From: Vanrija pseudolonga
Lineage: Eukaryota; Basidiomycota; Tremellomycetes; Trichosporonales; Trichosporonaceae
Direction: 5' to 3'
DNA length: 64,000 nucleotides
Assembly: GCF_020906515.1 (NCBI RefSeq)
Contig: NC_085854.1
Location: 124,001-188,000, forward strand
Position 1 is the first letter of the stretch. Each line of letters starts with the position of its first letter. Below are positions 51,738 through 62,612 of the stretch, one piece after another. A program made the position numbers and the translations under genes. The notes under the pieces are model-generated. The model did no database searches. It saw only the letters and a list, made by a program, of their open reading frames with translations, and had not been told where the DNA came from.

Positions 51738-52845
51738 TGCTGCCGCGTCCCCGTGATGCCGGCCCTTCATTCTTTTGTTCCTGTTCGAGTCCGAGTTCGT
51801 CTTTCGTTTCCTAGCACTCCTTCGTCTGTCGTTTCCTAGCACTTGCTAGGGCCCATAAAATACAAAATGCATCACCTTGCACCAACTCTGTCACCCTGGT
51901 CAAGTCCCCTGGCGAGTGACGTGTGAGAGCAGCTCTGACACGCAACTCAAACTCGGGCTGCTAGCACTGCCCATTGTTCAAGAGCGAAATCGATCGGGGG
52001 ATGTGGTAGCAGGGGAGGCGCCACTCGCACCATCCAGCGTCACATTGAGCGCTATTGTCGCTCAGCTGTGCGAGCCACATCGCACTGGAGGAGGGTGCTT
52101 GTCCTAATGTGACTTACGATGGCCACAGCCACGCACCAGCGTCTATAAGTCAAGGTCCGTGGACAAGCCCAGCCCCTCCCATCGACTCACCACCACAATG
52201 TCCTTCCACCCCCTCCACCCCCCTTAAGTTCACCGGCACTTCAGCACTACGATCACCACCGAGCCCTGTGAATGCGGTTTCGACCATGAGGCAGGGTGCA
52301 TATACCTGTCCCACCAGGAAGTGGGACCCTTGGCATTTGATATGGCGACCGCCGCGTGCACATTCGTCAAGCCAGACCAGTGGTGCAACAGTGTGTTGCC
52401 GTAGGTGGCACAGAGGCTTACAGGTATTCCAGTGCCACCCCGCTCAGATAGGAGGGGGGGGGGGGGGTGCGAGTGCAACACAATCAACGATGACCGTATG
52501 CATCGGCAGCACCTGACACCCAAGTCATTAGACTCTGACGAAGTATTACCGGGCCTTTTACAGTACAGTCGCACTCAGTCAATCAGTATCAACTTGTTTG
52601 TTGGCGACCAAGGTGCACGGGCCACCACTCGCCACTTCACTTCTGCCACACCCCTCTCGGCACCATCAAAGTCATGTCGCCGACCACGAGGACTGTCCAC
52701 GCCGTCCCAAACTGTCGTCAAGACGCCGCCTGTCCCAGAATACAAATCCTCTCGCGCCGAGATCTCTTCTCTCACAACACCATCCCCCAACACACGTTTT
52801 ACCGCCCACTCCCTCTCTCTTTCTTTCCTCATCCAACCACTCACA
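51738..52845. other. Intergenic between P2 and P3, with a poly-G run
   Basis: Contains a G homopolymer of about 15 nt at 52454-52468. Open frame 52405-53829 begins upstream of P3 only because its leader happens to lack stops. Confidence 0.5.
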
Positions 52846-54085
52846 ATGATTGGCACCAACGAGTACAACTTCAAGTTCTACAGCAACGACGACGGCTACG
52901 GTAGCCTCGAGCACGAGGAGCACGAAATCAACGATCCCGTTGAGGCTCCCACTCCCCTGCAGCAGCAGATGCGTCGCGCCCACACGCACGGCGGCGACAC
53001 TCCCGCCACCCACCACAATGCCCCCAACTGGGGCACTGGTGCCGACGTCGCTCAAGTCGAGTCGACCGCGGCCGTCGAGACCGCACACAAGTCGATTGCC
53101 CCCATCAACTCCACCACCGGCAATCCTGCCACCGAGCCAGCTATCCACCCCCGCCCTCGCAACGGCCCGCGCGACCTCGGCGGTTTCAACTTCAACGTCG
53201 TGGACCTCATCGCCGCGTATCACGAGGACCCCGCTCAGACTATCGACCAATTCGTCACCACCAAGTACCCCCACCTCGGCGCTGCCTTCCTCAAGTCTCT
53301 CAACGGGGAGTCTGACAGTCTCAGCGCTGCGTACGCCATGGAGGTTGACGACGACGACGCCGTTGACAACGGTGACCACGACGACGACTGGCAGGACTTG
53401 GTCCGCAAGGTGCGTGACGACCCCTCCGACAGCCGTCCGGCTTTCGATTGCACACTCCCTGCTAGCCACGACCCCTGGATGCAGCGCTCCGTCCAGCTGG
53501 TATACGAACAGCCGGTCATCCTCACGCCGAACCAGCATCAGCACCGCAACGGTCTGGTCATTGTCGGAGTGAAGCGCAAGGGCAACGGGCCCGGTTCGCT
53601 CGACCACGTCCGCAACATGCTCGAAGCTCGTCTCGACGCTATTAGGCCCATCCGTGCGAACCTCGCCGACTGGGAGATTGAGTGCCTCGGCCACACTGTG
53701 AGTGTGGTCCTGACGCGAGTCGCGCTAACTTCAGTACGTCCTCCGCTCCCTGCGCCGCAACTTCACCAAGCTCGAGGAGGCGACCATCACCGCCAACCTC
53801 ATCAAGATCCTTGTCCACCACGACGGTGAGTTGGGTGTCGGATGATTGGGCTGACGTGCAGCGGTCCTCGGCATCCACTTTGACTCGGAGCAGGGTTCCG
53901 TCAAGTTCGTCATCTCTCGTCGCCTCTCGGTCGCCCTGCTTGTCCGCCTTGAGGATGTCATCGAGTACATCTGCAACAAGCGTTGGTAAGTTGAAAGCGA
54001 GTTGGCATCGTTACTCACCTGCAGCGAGCCCGCCCGTTCGCCTATCCTCGTCGAGTCGTTCATCAAGGCCGACTACTACTTCTAA
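52846..54085 (+). CDS. Array-2 gene P3: longest member, with an additional N-terminal region
   Basis: Exons 52846-53697, 53735-53825, 53862-53985 and 54025-54085 encode 375 residues; phases 0-1-2. The first 284 residues form an extra region: a hydrophilic start (MIGTNEYNFKFYSNDDGYG), an acidic stretch (MEVDDDDAVDNGDHDDDW), then a possibly folded part with SLDHVRNMLEARLDAIRP. The family domain follows: YVLRSLRRNFTKLEEATITA, then VLGIHFDSEQGSVKFVISRR, then a helix LLVRLEDVIEYICNK. It ends FIKADYYF, sharing a YYF end with P4. Function unknown. Confidence 0.75.
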
Positions 54086-54553
54086 GCTTGGCCGACTGGC
54101 CCGCCAACAAACGCAAGCTGCTCCTCTCCCTGCATTCACATTGTAATCCACTCTCCATTTGCGTGCAAACTCCGCTTTGCCCCTTGATTTCTGTAGAAAG
54201 AAGTTAATGAATCACTGTGTCTAACTACCTCGCTCGCCCTGCCCCGGTGGTGACTTGGGGGCGGCATCTGGACCACGTTCGGACATCACGTCGCTCCGAG
54301 AAGGCCCGAGTGCCGAGGCCGTGTCGGACTGTCAAGGGGGCGCCCCACCAATGGGGATGGTGTGAACTGAGCGAAGCGGGCGGGTGGGATGGGGGATCGA
54401 GTGTGGCGGCGCACACACCAGGCACGAGTGGCACAGCTCATCCGCCCAAACTGGCCCCGCTGGCCACGAGTCGACCGCACACGCGCGCACAACTCACTTG
54501 CACCACCAATATCCTCGCACCTACTCCTTCCCAGCACCCAACCCCTCGACAGC
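54086..54553. other. Intergenic between P3 and P4
   Basis: No gene resolved, but the true first exon of P4 may lie here (see P4). Confidence 0.4.
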
Positions 54554-54980
54554 ATGAGCGAGTGGCCCGATAGACGCGCCTGTCCCAGACTGGACCGGCG
54601 ACAAGCACAGCTACCAGTTCTGGTTTGACGACGCCGCGTCGCCCTCGGTCACGTTCACCCAGCGCGACTGCGGCGTCATCGAGCACCGCTACAACAAGCT
54701 CATGTTCCACCGTGAGTCGAGTGATCAGTCTTTGGTGGTGGCTGACGTCGCGCAGTCCAGCTCAACAAGCTCGAGTGGGTGTACCGTCACCGCGACGACG
54801 GTATCTGCGGCTTCCGATTCACGACCTGGGGCCCGATCAAGCTCAAGGACTACCTGAAGATCCACCTCGCGCTGTCGCATGCGTTTGGAGCCTTGTGAGC
54901 TAACACCTCGTTCCACCAACTGACAGCATAGCGTCTTCAGTCGCCCTTACCCAGTCGAGATGCCTCTCTACTACTTCTGA
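54554..54980 (+). CDS. Array-2 gene P4: small beta-alpha-beta-domain protein, 5' end unresolved
   Basis: The domain is clear: HSYQFWFDDAASPSVTFTQ and helix VIEHRYNKLMFH up to a phase-1 donor at 54712. An exon 54756-54894 follows with LEWVYRHRDDGICGFRFTTW and a helix. The last exon 54932-54980 ends VEMPLYYF. However, the nearest ATG (54554, MSEWPDRRA) is not in frame with the domain, and the domain frame has a stop overlapping that ATG. Either an upstream exon splices in (acceptor candidate at ccgatag, about 54573) or the copy has suffered a small frameshift. Left as a gene with an uncertain start. Confidence 0.55.
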
Positions 54981-55370
54981 GACGTGCGGGTTGAGGTGCG
55001 GCTGGCGGGATGCCTCGTAGGCCTCTCGAGATGTTGAGGATCGCACTCAGACCTGCTCATGCAAGCTCTGAAATGCCATGTCGGCGGGTGCCGTTCTCTG
55101 ACTTTGACACTGATGCTGGTGCTCGGCTGATGGGCGCGGCGCGGCGATCCGTGACGTGCACTCGGCGGACAACGGTTGTTAGGCCAACGTTTCAAAGTGG
55201 TTTCAACTCTTGGTGATCCGCCCCTTCACTCCGAACGTGCGTTAGAATGTTGGCCCGCACATTGTTCTACTGCCCCTTCCCGCGTATCCTCAAGATTTAT
55301 AGTCCGGCCAGGCAACTGACATTGGATGACCACTCTCTCATCGGCACAACTTGGCCCTCAGTCCGCCTAG
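54981..55370. other. Intergenic between P4 and P5
   Basis: No gene. A tttatag sequence near 55296 lies some 75 bp before the P5 ATG and could serve as a TATA element. Confidence 0.4.
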
Positions 55371-56273
55371 ATGATTCGCTCCGACGGCGGCAACATCCAA
55401 ATCATCAACCCCACGTTCATCATCAACGGCGGAGAAATGAGTGAAGATGACGAATGGGACGTCTTGTGAGTCTGCATCTGAGCTGGTACTTGGGAGGCTT
55501 TCAGCTCACGTTCAGCGATGATCCGTATCATCCTTACTCGTACCACGACACCCATGATCCCCACTCGTACTACCAGGTGCAGCCATCGTCGTGGCAAACG
55601 CTGCCCCGGTACAACTCCTGGAGCTCGGCTTCCCCGCGGTACACCTATCCTTCGATCATGCCAGCCTCCGCGGTGGCGACCCACGCTCTGACATATCCTC
55701 CTGGCAGCTACACGCGCAACTACACTCGCGACTACCCACCCAACCACGTGCGCGAGTACACGCCGAATTATAACTACAACTACGCACCGAGCTACCGACC
55801 CGTCTCTGTTCTGGAGGACCCACACCGGCCCACCCCCACTGTTCCCCCAGCTCAACCTCGTTACACTGTGAGTCCCCTATCTACCCACGCTCAGCTGACA
55901 TCAGTACACTTTCACGCTGGACCGCGATCTCAGCCTGAGCGACAAGCGCCGCATCCGCCGCTGGGCCGAGGAGCTCGGGAGCCACTACGACGGTGAGGTG
56001 CCGTTGGTCGCATACTCACTAACGCAACGGCAGTCCATGTCCTCCGCCGCGACTGGTCTTACAATCAGAACAACTGCGTCATCGGGTTCTGGTTCAAGAC
56101 TGTTATGGCTGTTGGGCACCGCGTTCTGCAGCGAATGCAAGACCGACTTATTGAGGGGCTTGGTGCCCGGTGGGTGTTGGGAACGTGCGAGCCTGGGCTG
56201 ACAAGTGAGAGTGCGGGTCTACGAGGAGGAACCCTACCGCCGAGTTCGCTACTGGGAATCCCAGGGCTTCTGA
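55371..56273 (+). CDS. Array-2 gene P5: beta-alpha-beta-domain protein with Tyr/Pro-rich N-terminus
   Basis: Exons 55371-55465, 55516-55867, 55905-55992, 56034-56169 and 56210-56273 encode 244 residues. An extra intron in the N-terminal part precedes the standard 0-1-2 series. The N-terminus is acidic, then Tyr/His/Pro/Ser-rich with near-repeats such as TRNYTRDYPPNHVREYTPNY, probably disordered. The domain exon is exactly 88 nt: YTFTLDRDLSLSDKRRIRRW and ELGSHYD. The next exon gives VHVLRRDWSYNQNNCVIGFW and a helix. The end is Arg-rich (RRVRYWESQGF). Function unknown. Confidence 0.75.
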
Positions 56274-56716
56274 TTCATCGACTTGCCTTGAATTAGGCCC
56301 ACGGTCTTGTTTGAGATCAATTCCCAGTCCCAACAGACCTCACCCCGGCTGCTACCTTCACAACTGCTCCCCTTCCTCGCTCCTTGCCGGTGCTTCAAGC
56401 AAGCTAAACCGATCTCCCGCTCGTTCTCCACCCTGATGCATTTTTATTATAGTCTATGACCTTTGACGCGTGCACGGCAGGAGTTTGCAGTTGTAAGACT
56501 TGTTCGTTCTCATGGGTGTGGGGGTGGCACCAAGGGCACTTTTGACTCCGCTCAACCCACCCTTGAGTACATGGCATGTTTGCAATCCTTGCCGTGATCA
56601 CACAGAGTGGAGGTGGTCCACTTTACCCGACACGACACCACAATCACCTCTCCTTTCACCTTTGTCACGCTTTGCACTCTTACTCATTTCCCACTCCCCC
56701 TGCTCCTCCCTTCCCA
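56274..56716. other. Intergenic between P5 and P6
   Basis: No gene supported. Confidence 0.45.
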
Positions 56717-57490
56717 ATGCTCGGCTGGATCAAGAAGGGCATCGGCCGCCTCCTCGCCTTCACTCAAGACGAGCCCGCGTGGCCCCCCGAGATTTCCGGC
56801 CCTTACCCGCACCAAATCCTCTGGCGTGACGACGACGATGTCTGGTGCCCTGGCCAGACCATTGTGAGTACCCTTCGCGCGAACCACGCCTGAACGCAGC
56901 ACCTCCTCGACCCCAAGCGCAAGATTAGCGGAATGGACAGGCGCGTCCTCGCCGACCACTGGAACTACTGGAGCGAGAAGAACAATGGTACGTGGACACA
57001 TACCTTGTCCTCGAGTGACGTGTCCTCGCACCTTGACGCTGACATCCCAGTCCCCGCGACTTTCGAGTGGGCCCATCGCCGTGGCTGCGACGCGCTCGCC
57101 ATTATCGTTGAGCCAGGCTACAAGTTCGAGAAGGAGGACATGGACTACATCTTTGAACGCACAGAACGCTTCTTAAAACTCTGGCGGTCAGTTTGTAGCG
57201 GTTTGCACGAGCCCACGGTCACTGATGACGACCCCCACAGCATCGACCTCTTCTCCGGCGAGGTCCTGCACAGCCGCCTGTACCCCGAGTACGGCTACCA
57301 CGTCAAGTTCGACCGCATCGTGCTCTTCATGCGCGACGAGGTCCTCTTCAAGCTCCGCGCGCAGGCCATGACGCCGCACATCATCGAGCACGGCCTCAAG
57401 TGGAAGATCGGGGGCTGCAAGGGCACGCCGCCGTGCAGCCCAATTCACATCCGCACCGTCGCCGACAACTTCAAGAAGTGCGGCATGTGA
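56717..57490 (+). CDS. Array-2 gene P6: beta-alpha-beta-domain protein with extended C-terminus
   Basis: Exons 56717-56863, 56900-56987 (88 nt), 57051-57186 and 57241-57490 encode 206 residues; phases 0-1-2. It starts MLGWIKKGIGRLLAFTQDEP. Domain: HLLDPKRKISGMDRRVLADH, then FEWAHRRGCDALAIIVEPGY and a helix ending RFLKLW. The last exon is unusually long, adding about 83 residues with SRLYPEYGYHVKFDRIVLFM. The third intron is 54 nt, a multiple of three with no in-frame stop, so retention would add 18 residues. Function unknown. Confidence 0.74.
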
Positions 57491-58039
57491 TGTTTGTCTT
57501 TAGTAAATCAGTAGAGGAGCCAAGCGACAGCAGAATGTGACGAGAAATGAATACGTTGTGATTCAAACCAAGGCCGATATGTGCACGAGTAGATAGTTGG
57601 CGATCTTGGCGCCGAAACAAGACTCCAAAGTGCCGCATTTGCTCGTGCAACGGCCCGTGAGGGTGCTAGAAGTGCACAGATCCTTGACACAACGAAAATG
57701 AAAGAGTGCGGAAGGTCGGCCTCGAGACAATAGCAGCGCATAACGCCGACGACAACCTCCGTGAAACAGATGTGGCTGAAACGCCTGTTATCTCTCGCTC
57801 GAGCCAAGTTTCAGATTACCTACACCTGGGTCTTGCTCCATACCTTGCTTTGCCCCCGCTACATCTTCTCGCCCTCGTCTTCACAACGCCGGTAAATGCC
57901 GCAAAGAAACTGCAGACTGCGCCCTCGCCGCCCACGCACCCCCTGCCCCCGTTTCTTAATCTCTCGTTCTCCTATGTATTGTCTCTCCTCACTTTCTACC
58001 CAAACAGCACCCAAACAGCACCCAAACAGCACCAACAAA
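57491..58039. other. Intergenic between P6 and P7
   Basis: No gene. Ends with a short direct repeat (three copies of cccaaacagca, about 57998-58028) just before the P7 start. Confidence 0.5.
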
Positions 58040-58579
58040 ATGTCGACCGCCGTGGCCGACCATTTCTGCAGCGTACGTCACAGCCACTCATACCTCACCC
58101 ATGCTGAACGCCCCAGTACTACCACGTCATCCAGCGCCCGTTCACCGATGACGAGCGCCGTGCGATTCGTTTGGACGCCAAGCGCTACCTCCGCGACAAT
58201 GCCAGTGAGTTGCTCGTCAGAGTCAAGTCACTCGAGTACAGCTGACGTCCTTTCGTAGTAAGGTGCTACCTTTCCTTCGAATCTGTGGACGACACCAACT
58301 ACGTTGTTGGCTTTATTGTCCGCGCAACCGTCATCGAGGATGTGCACATCGACCAGATCGTGAACATCATAATGTACCACACGGCCGAGAAGTCAGTTTT
58401 GTCGGACGCTGGGGGAAATGACATACTGACACCCCAGGGTCGAGCGCTACACCCGCGTCGGTGTCAACTACCACAAGCCCCGTCCTGCCGCCGTTCTGGC
58501 CCCCGTTCCCTTTGATCACCCTGCTGGCGGCGATGTCACCGAGGGAGCCGGAGCCGCCGTTCACCCTCCCTCGCAGTGA
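58040..58579 (+). CDS. Array-2 gene P7: small beta-alpha-beta-domain protein
   Basis: Exons 58040-58072, 58117-58204 (88 nt), 58259-58391 and 58438-58579 encode 131 residues; phases 0-1-2. The N-terminus is only 11 residues. Domain: YYHVIQRPFTDDERRAIRLD, then CYLSFESVDDTNYVVGFIVR and a helix with IDQIVNIIMYHTAEK. The tail is Pro/Ala/Gly-rich and ends AAVHPPSQ. Close to a minimal copy of the family, so useful as a reference. Function unknown. Confidence 0.77.
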
Positions 58580-59251
58580 GCAGCGCACCCGCTCATGGGG
58601 TCCCCGCGAGTCCGCGCGGCAGGCCGTTTTTGGTAGACGATTGATAGTGTGCTTCAGCGCAGAGGTATGCATATCCATCCCTTGACTTGGAGCAGCATGG
58701 GTTAGCGGCGGCTGTGGTGCTGGCGATGTGCTGGCGCGACAGATGACTGGATTGAGTTGTGTGTGGCGGTTTCTGCTCCCGCTGCCGCACGAAGGGCGAG
58801 ATAAGGCATCATGACATTTCAAGCAGTAAAGTACCACATGCATGTGTCCGCTCGCCGTCTTCAATGATCAAGTCTCCCAGAGGTGGACGTCGTCACATGC
58901 ACAAGTTGCAAGGCGGTGACGATCAGAAAGTGCATGCTACTCCCTCCCCCTCCCTCCTCCCTCGCCCCACCTCCACCCGGAACTTCACGGCGATATGTGC
59001 CTCCTCGCACAGCACACACACAATACACTCTCACTCTCTCAGTGCGCACATCGACCTCCACGTCTCCACCTATTGTCCACTGCGTGCCCAACAACGTCCA
59101 GCCGCACGCTCTCTCGTCTCACGCCCTCATAGACCTTGGAGGGCGAGCGCAAGTGTTCTCTCGCCTACTCTACACGCCCGGCACTCTACTACACACGCCC
59201 ACCCGCTCGCCTCAACACACTTCACTCTTTTCGTTACTCTCCTTTACAAGC
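58580..59251. other. Intergenic between P7 and P8
   Basis: No gene supported; CA- and TC-rich stretches near 59010-59050 may be leader sequence. Confidence 0.45.
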
Positions 59252-59868
59252 ATGACGCCTTCCACCACCGAGACGCCTCCCGCGGGGAGTGCCCCCGACA
59301 ATGGCACGGCCTCCGACCAAGTCACCGACGCTGGACGCGCTGTGCCCCAGACCGACCCTGTCGACCTTCAGGAATGGCTTGCCGGCGTCCAGGCTTTGAA
59401 TTCGGTGTTGTTTACCAAGGTAAACTCACATACCACCTCGCGAGCTGACACGAAGTACACCCTCACGGCGGCGATTGCTCCCACCTTCCCAGTCGCCGAG
59501 TTCATGGAGCTCACACTTCGCTCGATGCTCCACGAGATGAACGGTGAGTACTTGCCGATTCGGTCATACGCTGACATGCAGCTGGGATTACATTCACCTC
59601 CACTTGGACTGGTGGGGAGTTCTTTGACACGTTCACGATCTATCCTGCCGGTGGTCGCCCCTTCAACCGTGTCCAGCTCCTCGCCACGGCGCGACACTTC
59701 TGTAGCCACGTCGAGTGCGAGTGAGTGACAGCGTGTTAGACTGGCACTGACCCAAGTGCTACTTTCCGCATTGAGCCTGCGATCCCTTCGCTCGTCGGTG
59801 TGGTCGACACGCAGTATCTCACGACTGCCGACGGCCGCCACCTCACCTGTGACGTCATGTGGCTCTAA
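59252..59868 (+). CDS. Array-2 gene P8: small beta-alpha-beta-domain protein
   Basis: Exons 59252-59419, 59456-59543 (88 nt), 59582-59720 and 59757-59868 encode 168 residues; phases 0-1-2. The N-terminal 56 residues are Thr/Pro/Asp-rich and end with a helix (DLQEWLAGVQALNSVLF). Domain: YTLTAAIAPTFPVAEFMELT, then ITFTSTWTGGEFFDTFTIYP and a helix with VQLLATARHFCSH. The last exon (112 nt, the same length as in P10) ends HLTCDVMWL. Function unknown. Confidence 0.76.
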
Positions 59869-60298
59869 GTCACCGTCAAGAACATCTCGGAGTCAGCCGC
59901 TGGGCGCGACACGACTAGACGAGCGCTTGCAGACTCGTTAAGGACAATGCAAAGGTCGAGGCGTATGGTGGTGGGCACTGTCGAGTCGGTGACCTGATTC
60001 CTCAGACCTCGTCTCGCCCCGCGAGTTAAGGCTTGCTACCAAAGGCCCAGTACACCCACCGTCGGTTTGAATTGCTATGCTTACAGCTGGCTCGTGGCGA
60101 CCAAAGCACTGCTTAAAAACACTCATATGAATGAGATTCGAGGGGTTGAGTGTTGTTGTCACTGAGATCTGCTGATCGCCACACAACCAATTTGATCCCG
60201 CCCCCGGTCTACTTCGACCACCGCTATCTTTCGCTGTTGATTCTACCCACTCACTCACTCTCACAGACATCACTCGGTCAAGCAGCAACAAGTAGCCA
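59869..60298. other. Intergenic between P8 and P9
   Basis: No gene supported. Confidence 0.45.
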
Positions 60299-60653
60299 AT
60301 GCATCAGATCCCCACACTGGATACCATGACCGTCATCGTGCGTGTTCCTGTGCAACGCCCCCCGCTGATCGCCGCAGTACATGTTCACCCCCGGCGTTCC
60401 GCTCGCCGAAGGCGATGCGTACGCCCTTACCGCGTTCGCCGAGATGATTCTCAAGGCCAATCATGGTGAGATAGAGACCTGCTCTTCGCACCTAACAATA
60501 GTTACCGACTTCTCGTTTGGCTGGATGGCCGAGCAGTTCGGCGGCCACCCGCATGCCTTCGTGATCGAGTACCGCGGCGTCGAGCTGTGGATCCCCGTCC
60601 CCGCTGTCAGCCGCATTGCTCGCTACATCGCCATGTGCTGCTGTTTTGAGTGA
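60299..60653 (+). CDS. Array-2 gene P9: small beta-alpha-beta-domain protein, 3' end unresolved
   Basis: Exons 60299-60337, 60378-60465 (88 nt) and 60502-60649 follow the family plan: MHQIPTLDTMTVI, then YMFTPGVPLAEGDAYALTAF, then FSFGWMAEQFGGHPHAFVIE and a helix ending YIAMCCCF. A good phase-2 donor (gtgagt) stands at 60650, but no acceptor downstream gives a terminal exon like those of P8 or P10; the nearest (cacaag, 60682) meets a stop at once. Reading through the donor also ends directly (stop at 60651-60653). The end given is this read-through stop. The last exon may have decayed. Confidence 0.6.
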
Positions 60654-61216
60654 GTGCAAGATGTAATGCACGAGACCACAAGCTGACACCCACCCTGCGT
60701 GACCATCTCCTCGTCGCCGGCCGCCCATTGGCACGCGGACAAGTGGACGACTGACATCGGTGTCTACCAGTAGAGCAGAACAAGGTTCTACAGTCATTCA
60801 GCTACCAGTGAGAGTCTCACATGCAACCGAGTCGACGCTGTCAACGATGCAAACCAATTCTTGACCAGATTAGTGGCCGCTATTGATCCAAACAGAGGGC
60901 GCACGCCGGGGTTCAATGCTTCACCCCGGATCCTCATTGCCATCACTCATGTGGTGCCTGTGCAAACATCGTGGCACCGGTAGCTGACCCTTCCTGCAAT
61001 CCATCAGCTTGCTGCCAAACATGACCAGCAGTCAGCCCATAAAATTCGGCCATCTGAGGTTGTCGCATCCGCTCTCTCCTTCTTCAATCCAACTATCCAG
61101 CCCTCCTCCAGCCTGTCGTCCACCCAGCCTACCCCCAACCCAACCTGTCCACCATTCACCTTAACCTCCATCCAGCCTACTCCCCTCACTACTTGCACCT
61201 TGACAACAGCCTTACA
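60654..61216. other. Intergenic between P9 and P10, with a segment duplicated upstream of P11
   Basis: About 60920-61030 resembles about 62380-62490 (shared ggatcctca, gccatcactcatg, aaacatcgtggcac and gccaaaca strings in the same order). P10 and P11 with their promoters therefore look like a segmental duplication. Confidence 0.65.
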
Positions 61217-61765
61217 ATGGCTAACCCCTACGCTGCTGTGCCCCCTATCATTGTTCCTGGCGACTGCCGCCATTCGGTATGTTCAAAGACTATCTCAAGT
61301 TGGCCACTAGCTGACGATTATGTCATAACAGTTCATATTCCTGGCAGTCAATACTGCGTACACCAGCCACCAGCTGAATGCTATTGAGGTTCAAGCCAGG
61401 AGCTTCTTCCACACCCACGGTGGTTCGTGGCAGCGTTATACATACGCAAATCCGCTAACTGCTGCTCCAGTTGCCATCCAGGAGTTCCGCTCTCGTAGCA
61501 ATGAAAACAACGAGCTCAAAGGCTTTCAAATCGACGTGGGATTAAGCCCTGATATCACGGGTGATCTTCATATCCGTGACATCGGCAAGGCCGTCGAGGA
61601 TGCTGTCAACGACATGTGTGTGCCCATCGAGGAAGACGCTGATCGTTTTGTAGGCTCGGGCATGGTTTTGCCCTCATCAACAAGCGCCCGGGCTGCCAGC
61701 CGAACAAGAAGCGCGGCCCGATCCGCAAGCGTGCGCCTGTCCTCCGCCTATTCCGTTGGTTTTAG
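61217..61765 (+). CDS. Array-2 gene P10: small beta-alpha-beta-domain protein with basic tail
   Basis: Exons 61217-61276, 61332-61419 (88 nt), 61471-61615 and 61654-61765 encode 134 residues; phases 0-1-2. Twenty-residue N-terminus (MANPYAAVPPIIVPGDCRHS). Domain: FIFLAVNTAYTSHQLNAIEV and FFHTHG, then IQEFRSRSNENNELKGFQID and a helix KAVEDAVNDM. The last exon is strongly basic (QPNKKRGPIRKRAPVLRLF). GFQID is shared with P11. Function unknown; the basic tail could bind nucleic acid or act as a nuclear signal, which is inference. Confidence 0.78.
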
Positions 61766-62612
61766 GCAGAGACGCTGTCGGTTATAGTTTAGTTTAGATA
61801 GATTTAGATAGATGAGAAGAAAGCAAAAGAAGGCAAGGCAGGCCCAACCCTAGCCGAGCACGATTGGTACTTGGATATTCCTTTGCCAATCAACTTCTTT
61901 TGTTATTATGTATGTACGTTAGTGGGTGAAATTGTCGAGTGCGGCCCTCGGGCGTCAAAGTGGCGACGATTAATACGAGTTGGAATGTCCGCCACAACTC
62001 AAAGTGAGGGATTCGGAGGATCAATGGTCACATTCGGACCGCCGAAACCCCCTCGCAGTGCACTGTACCGCGAACAACAGAAATGCAGATGTGTGCTTGG
62101 CATGCAACGGGTAGCGCTTGGTCACGGGGGGCTGACGGCTCGCCCCCCACGTCTACACATATAGGGGTACAAATGACCCACCCCCTCCCCCCTTCTGCTG
62201 TGTCCAACAGTGACTCAGTCAACCACCCCTCCAGTTCAAACCCCCAACAGGTCGCTCTCAAATGTATGCAGGTCTGTTGATGTACCCACCGAACGACACC
62301 CCTCGGTGTTGACCGCAACACTGCTTTGTGTTGATGTGCCAAACATCTGACTCGGGCCTCCTCCCAGGCCCTGTGAGCCCCTGGATCCTCAATGCCATCA
62401 CTCATGGGGACATTCAGTGCCGGTGTAAACATCGTGGCACTTGGACTGCTGGTCCGGCCTGCGATCCATCAGCTGGCAGCCAAACACGACATCCTGCAAT
62501 CTATAAAGCTTGTGGTGCTGGACATCACATCTCTCCAATCAACTTATCTCCCTCATCCAACTTCTACTTTACCAACCCCTCATCCAGCTTCGACTTTATC
62601 AACAAGACTGCA
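61766..62612. other. Intergenic between P10 and P11, duplicated promoter segment
   Basis: Holds the right copy of the segment described for 60654-61216, and a block at about 62082-62160 that resembles 63480-63560 upstream of P12. TATA box at 62502-62507. Confidence 0.55.
62502..62507 (+). promoter_or_regulatory. TATA box upstream of P11
   Basis: tataaa, about 106 bp before the P11 ATG, inside the duplicated upstream segment. Confidence 0.45.
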
